From CAWIUB01 sp963839995 (lineage in GTDB: Bacteria; Actinomycetota; Actinomycetes; Mycobacteriales; Jatrophihabitantaceae), in the NCBI GenBank assembly GCA_963839995.1, contig CAWIXH010000001.1, forward strand, positions 558,001-622,000: a DNA stretch of 64,000 nucleotides. The letters are read 5' to 3'. Positions 63,588 to 64,000 of the stretch are shown here, one piece after another. Position 1 is the first letter of the stretch. Each line of letters opens with the position of its first letter. Below the pieces are notes generated by a model. That model searched no databases, was not told where the DNA came from, and saw only the letters and a program-made list of their open reading frames with translations. The position numbers and the translations under genes were made by a program.

Positions 63588-63718
63588 GCACTGACCGGCG
63601 TGCAGGCGGCGGTTGCAGGGCGGCCGCCGCAGCCGAACACCTGAGCCAGCCGACGCGCCCGCCCGTGCGCATAACGACATTCCCAGCAGCGATGCCGCCG
63701 CGGACGTATTCGGCGATC
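63561..63718. repeat. 158-bp repeat R2, copy 2
   Basis: This matches 13816-13974. It ends at CGTATTCGGCGATC, beyond which the sequence is unrelated to copy 1. It covers the start codon of the gene at 62022. Confidence 0.9.
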
Positions 63719-64000
63719 CTGATGATCTTCGGCGTGAGCTGTCGCCGATCCTCTTTGACGGAGCGTGGCCGGCTAGAGGATCGCGCTGGACCCGTCGCTA
63801 TGCCCGGACCAGTCGATGCGGACAAGTATCCTGCGTGCCACCCAGATGAACTGATCCGTGCGTCACTGATCGTGCATGTGCCGAGGCTGGATTTCACTCA
63901 CCTACCGCGGGACCGCGTGAGGTCTGCCTCCTCGGGGCTGACATGGGATCGGGATCCAACGTCGCGGCACGGGGTACCGCCATTTCGAGTTGGGCGGACG
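63719..64000. other. Window end; no supported gene
   Basis: A plus-strand frame near 63830-63990 (PDELIRASLIVHVPRLDFTH) may be part of a gene that continues outside the window. I cannot support it. Confidence 0.35.

Overview
The window is high-GC DNA (GTG starts are common, and it has an F420-type LLM oxidoreductase, a YtrA-type GntR/ABC operon and DivIVA proteins). It therefore looks like a filamentous actinomycete, possibly Frankia- or Pseudonocardia-like; the genus cannot be fixed from the sequence. It is an accessory region, plasmid or genomic island. Mobile DNA and gene remnants fill about half of it, and many otherwise complete genes carry a single frameshift or stop.

Left part (1-9235): an IS256-family end has cut a Tn7-like tnsA-tnsB pair. 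The pair's outer transposon end, with TnsB-type repeats, is at about 2196-2275. Next comes a very large conjugative relaxase-helicase-primase gene with one frameshift, then a small unknown gene.

Duplicated module (9540-13814 and 56381-58785): a 2.4-kb segment is present twice in direct orientation. It carries an acyl-CoA dehydrogenase remnant, a candidate structured RNA with a terminator, the 3' half of a tRNA-Pro, a 57-aa membrane peptide and a PadR regulator. Only the left copy holds an IS1380 element, and its PadR is frameshifted.

Middle (14.5-26.2 kb): small cargo units. These are SRPBCC proteins, an in-frame chimera of a truncated tyrosine recombinase and a SnoaL-type domain beside a tmRNA 3' end, an MMPL exporter, a TIR-like stub, a VapBC pair, a self-regulated ArsR/SRPBCC/DUF2182/DUF899 operon, an LLM oxidoreductase and a cupin pseudogene. 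A 12-bp motif close to TAATCGGCGATC recurs in the gaps.

IS archipelago (26.5-35.2 kb): a GntR-ABC ATPase-permease operon has been split twice. A nested IS256 cluster with an 8-bp target duplication cuts the ATPase gene. An IS3 element with a 3-bp duplication, itself carrying an IS66 element, cuts the regulator. Both host genes can be rebuilt exactly. The IS256 cluster records an intra-element inversion.

35.8-55.7 kb: two TenA-like genes of different active-site type, an Mth938/radical-SAM pair (the latter a pseudogene), an IS110 split by an IS3 that carries a zinc-ribbon passenger gene, DivIVA-like and ArsR/SRPBCC remnants, a two-domain VOC protein, a PIN toxin pair, a secreted HNH-Excalibur gene, a second IS110, an enoyl-CoA hydratase with an internal deletion, and a compact NO-defence operon (truncated hemoglobin, flavohemoglobin, DivIVA).

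Right end (58.8-64 kb): ABC and cation-efflux fragments, an intact IS256, an IS1634-like fragment, and a 521-aa unknown protein whose start lies inside a 158-bp repeat also found at 13816.
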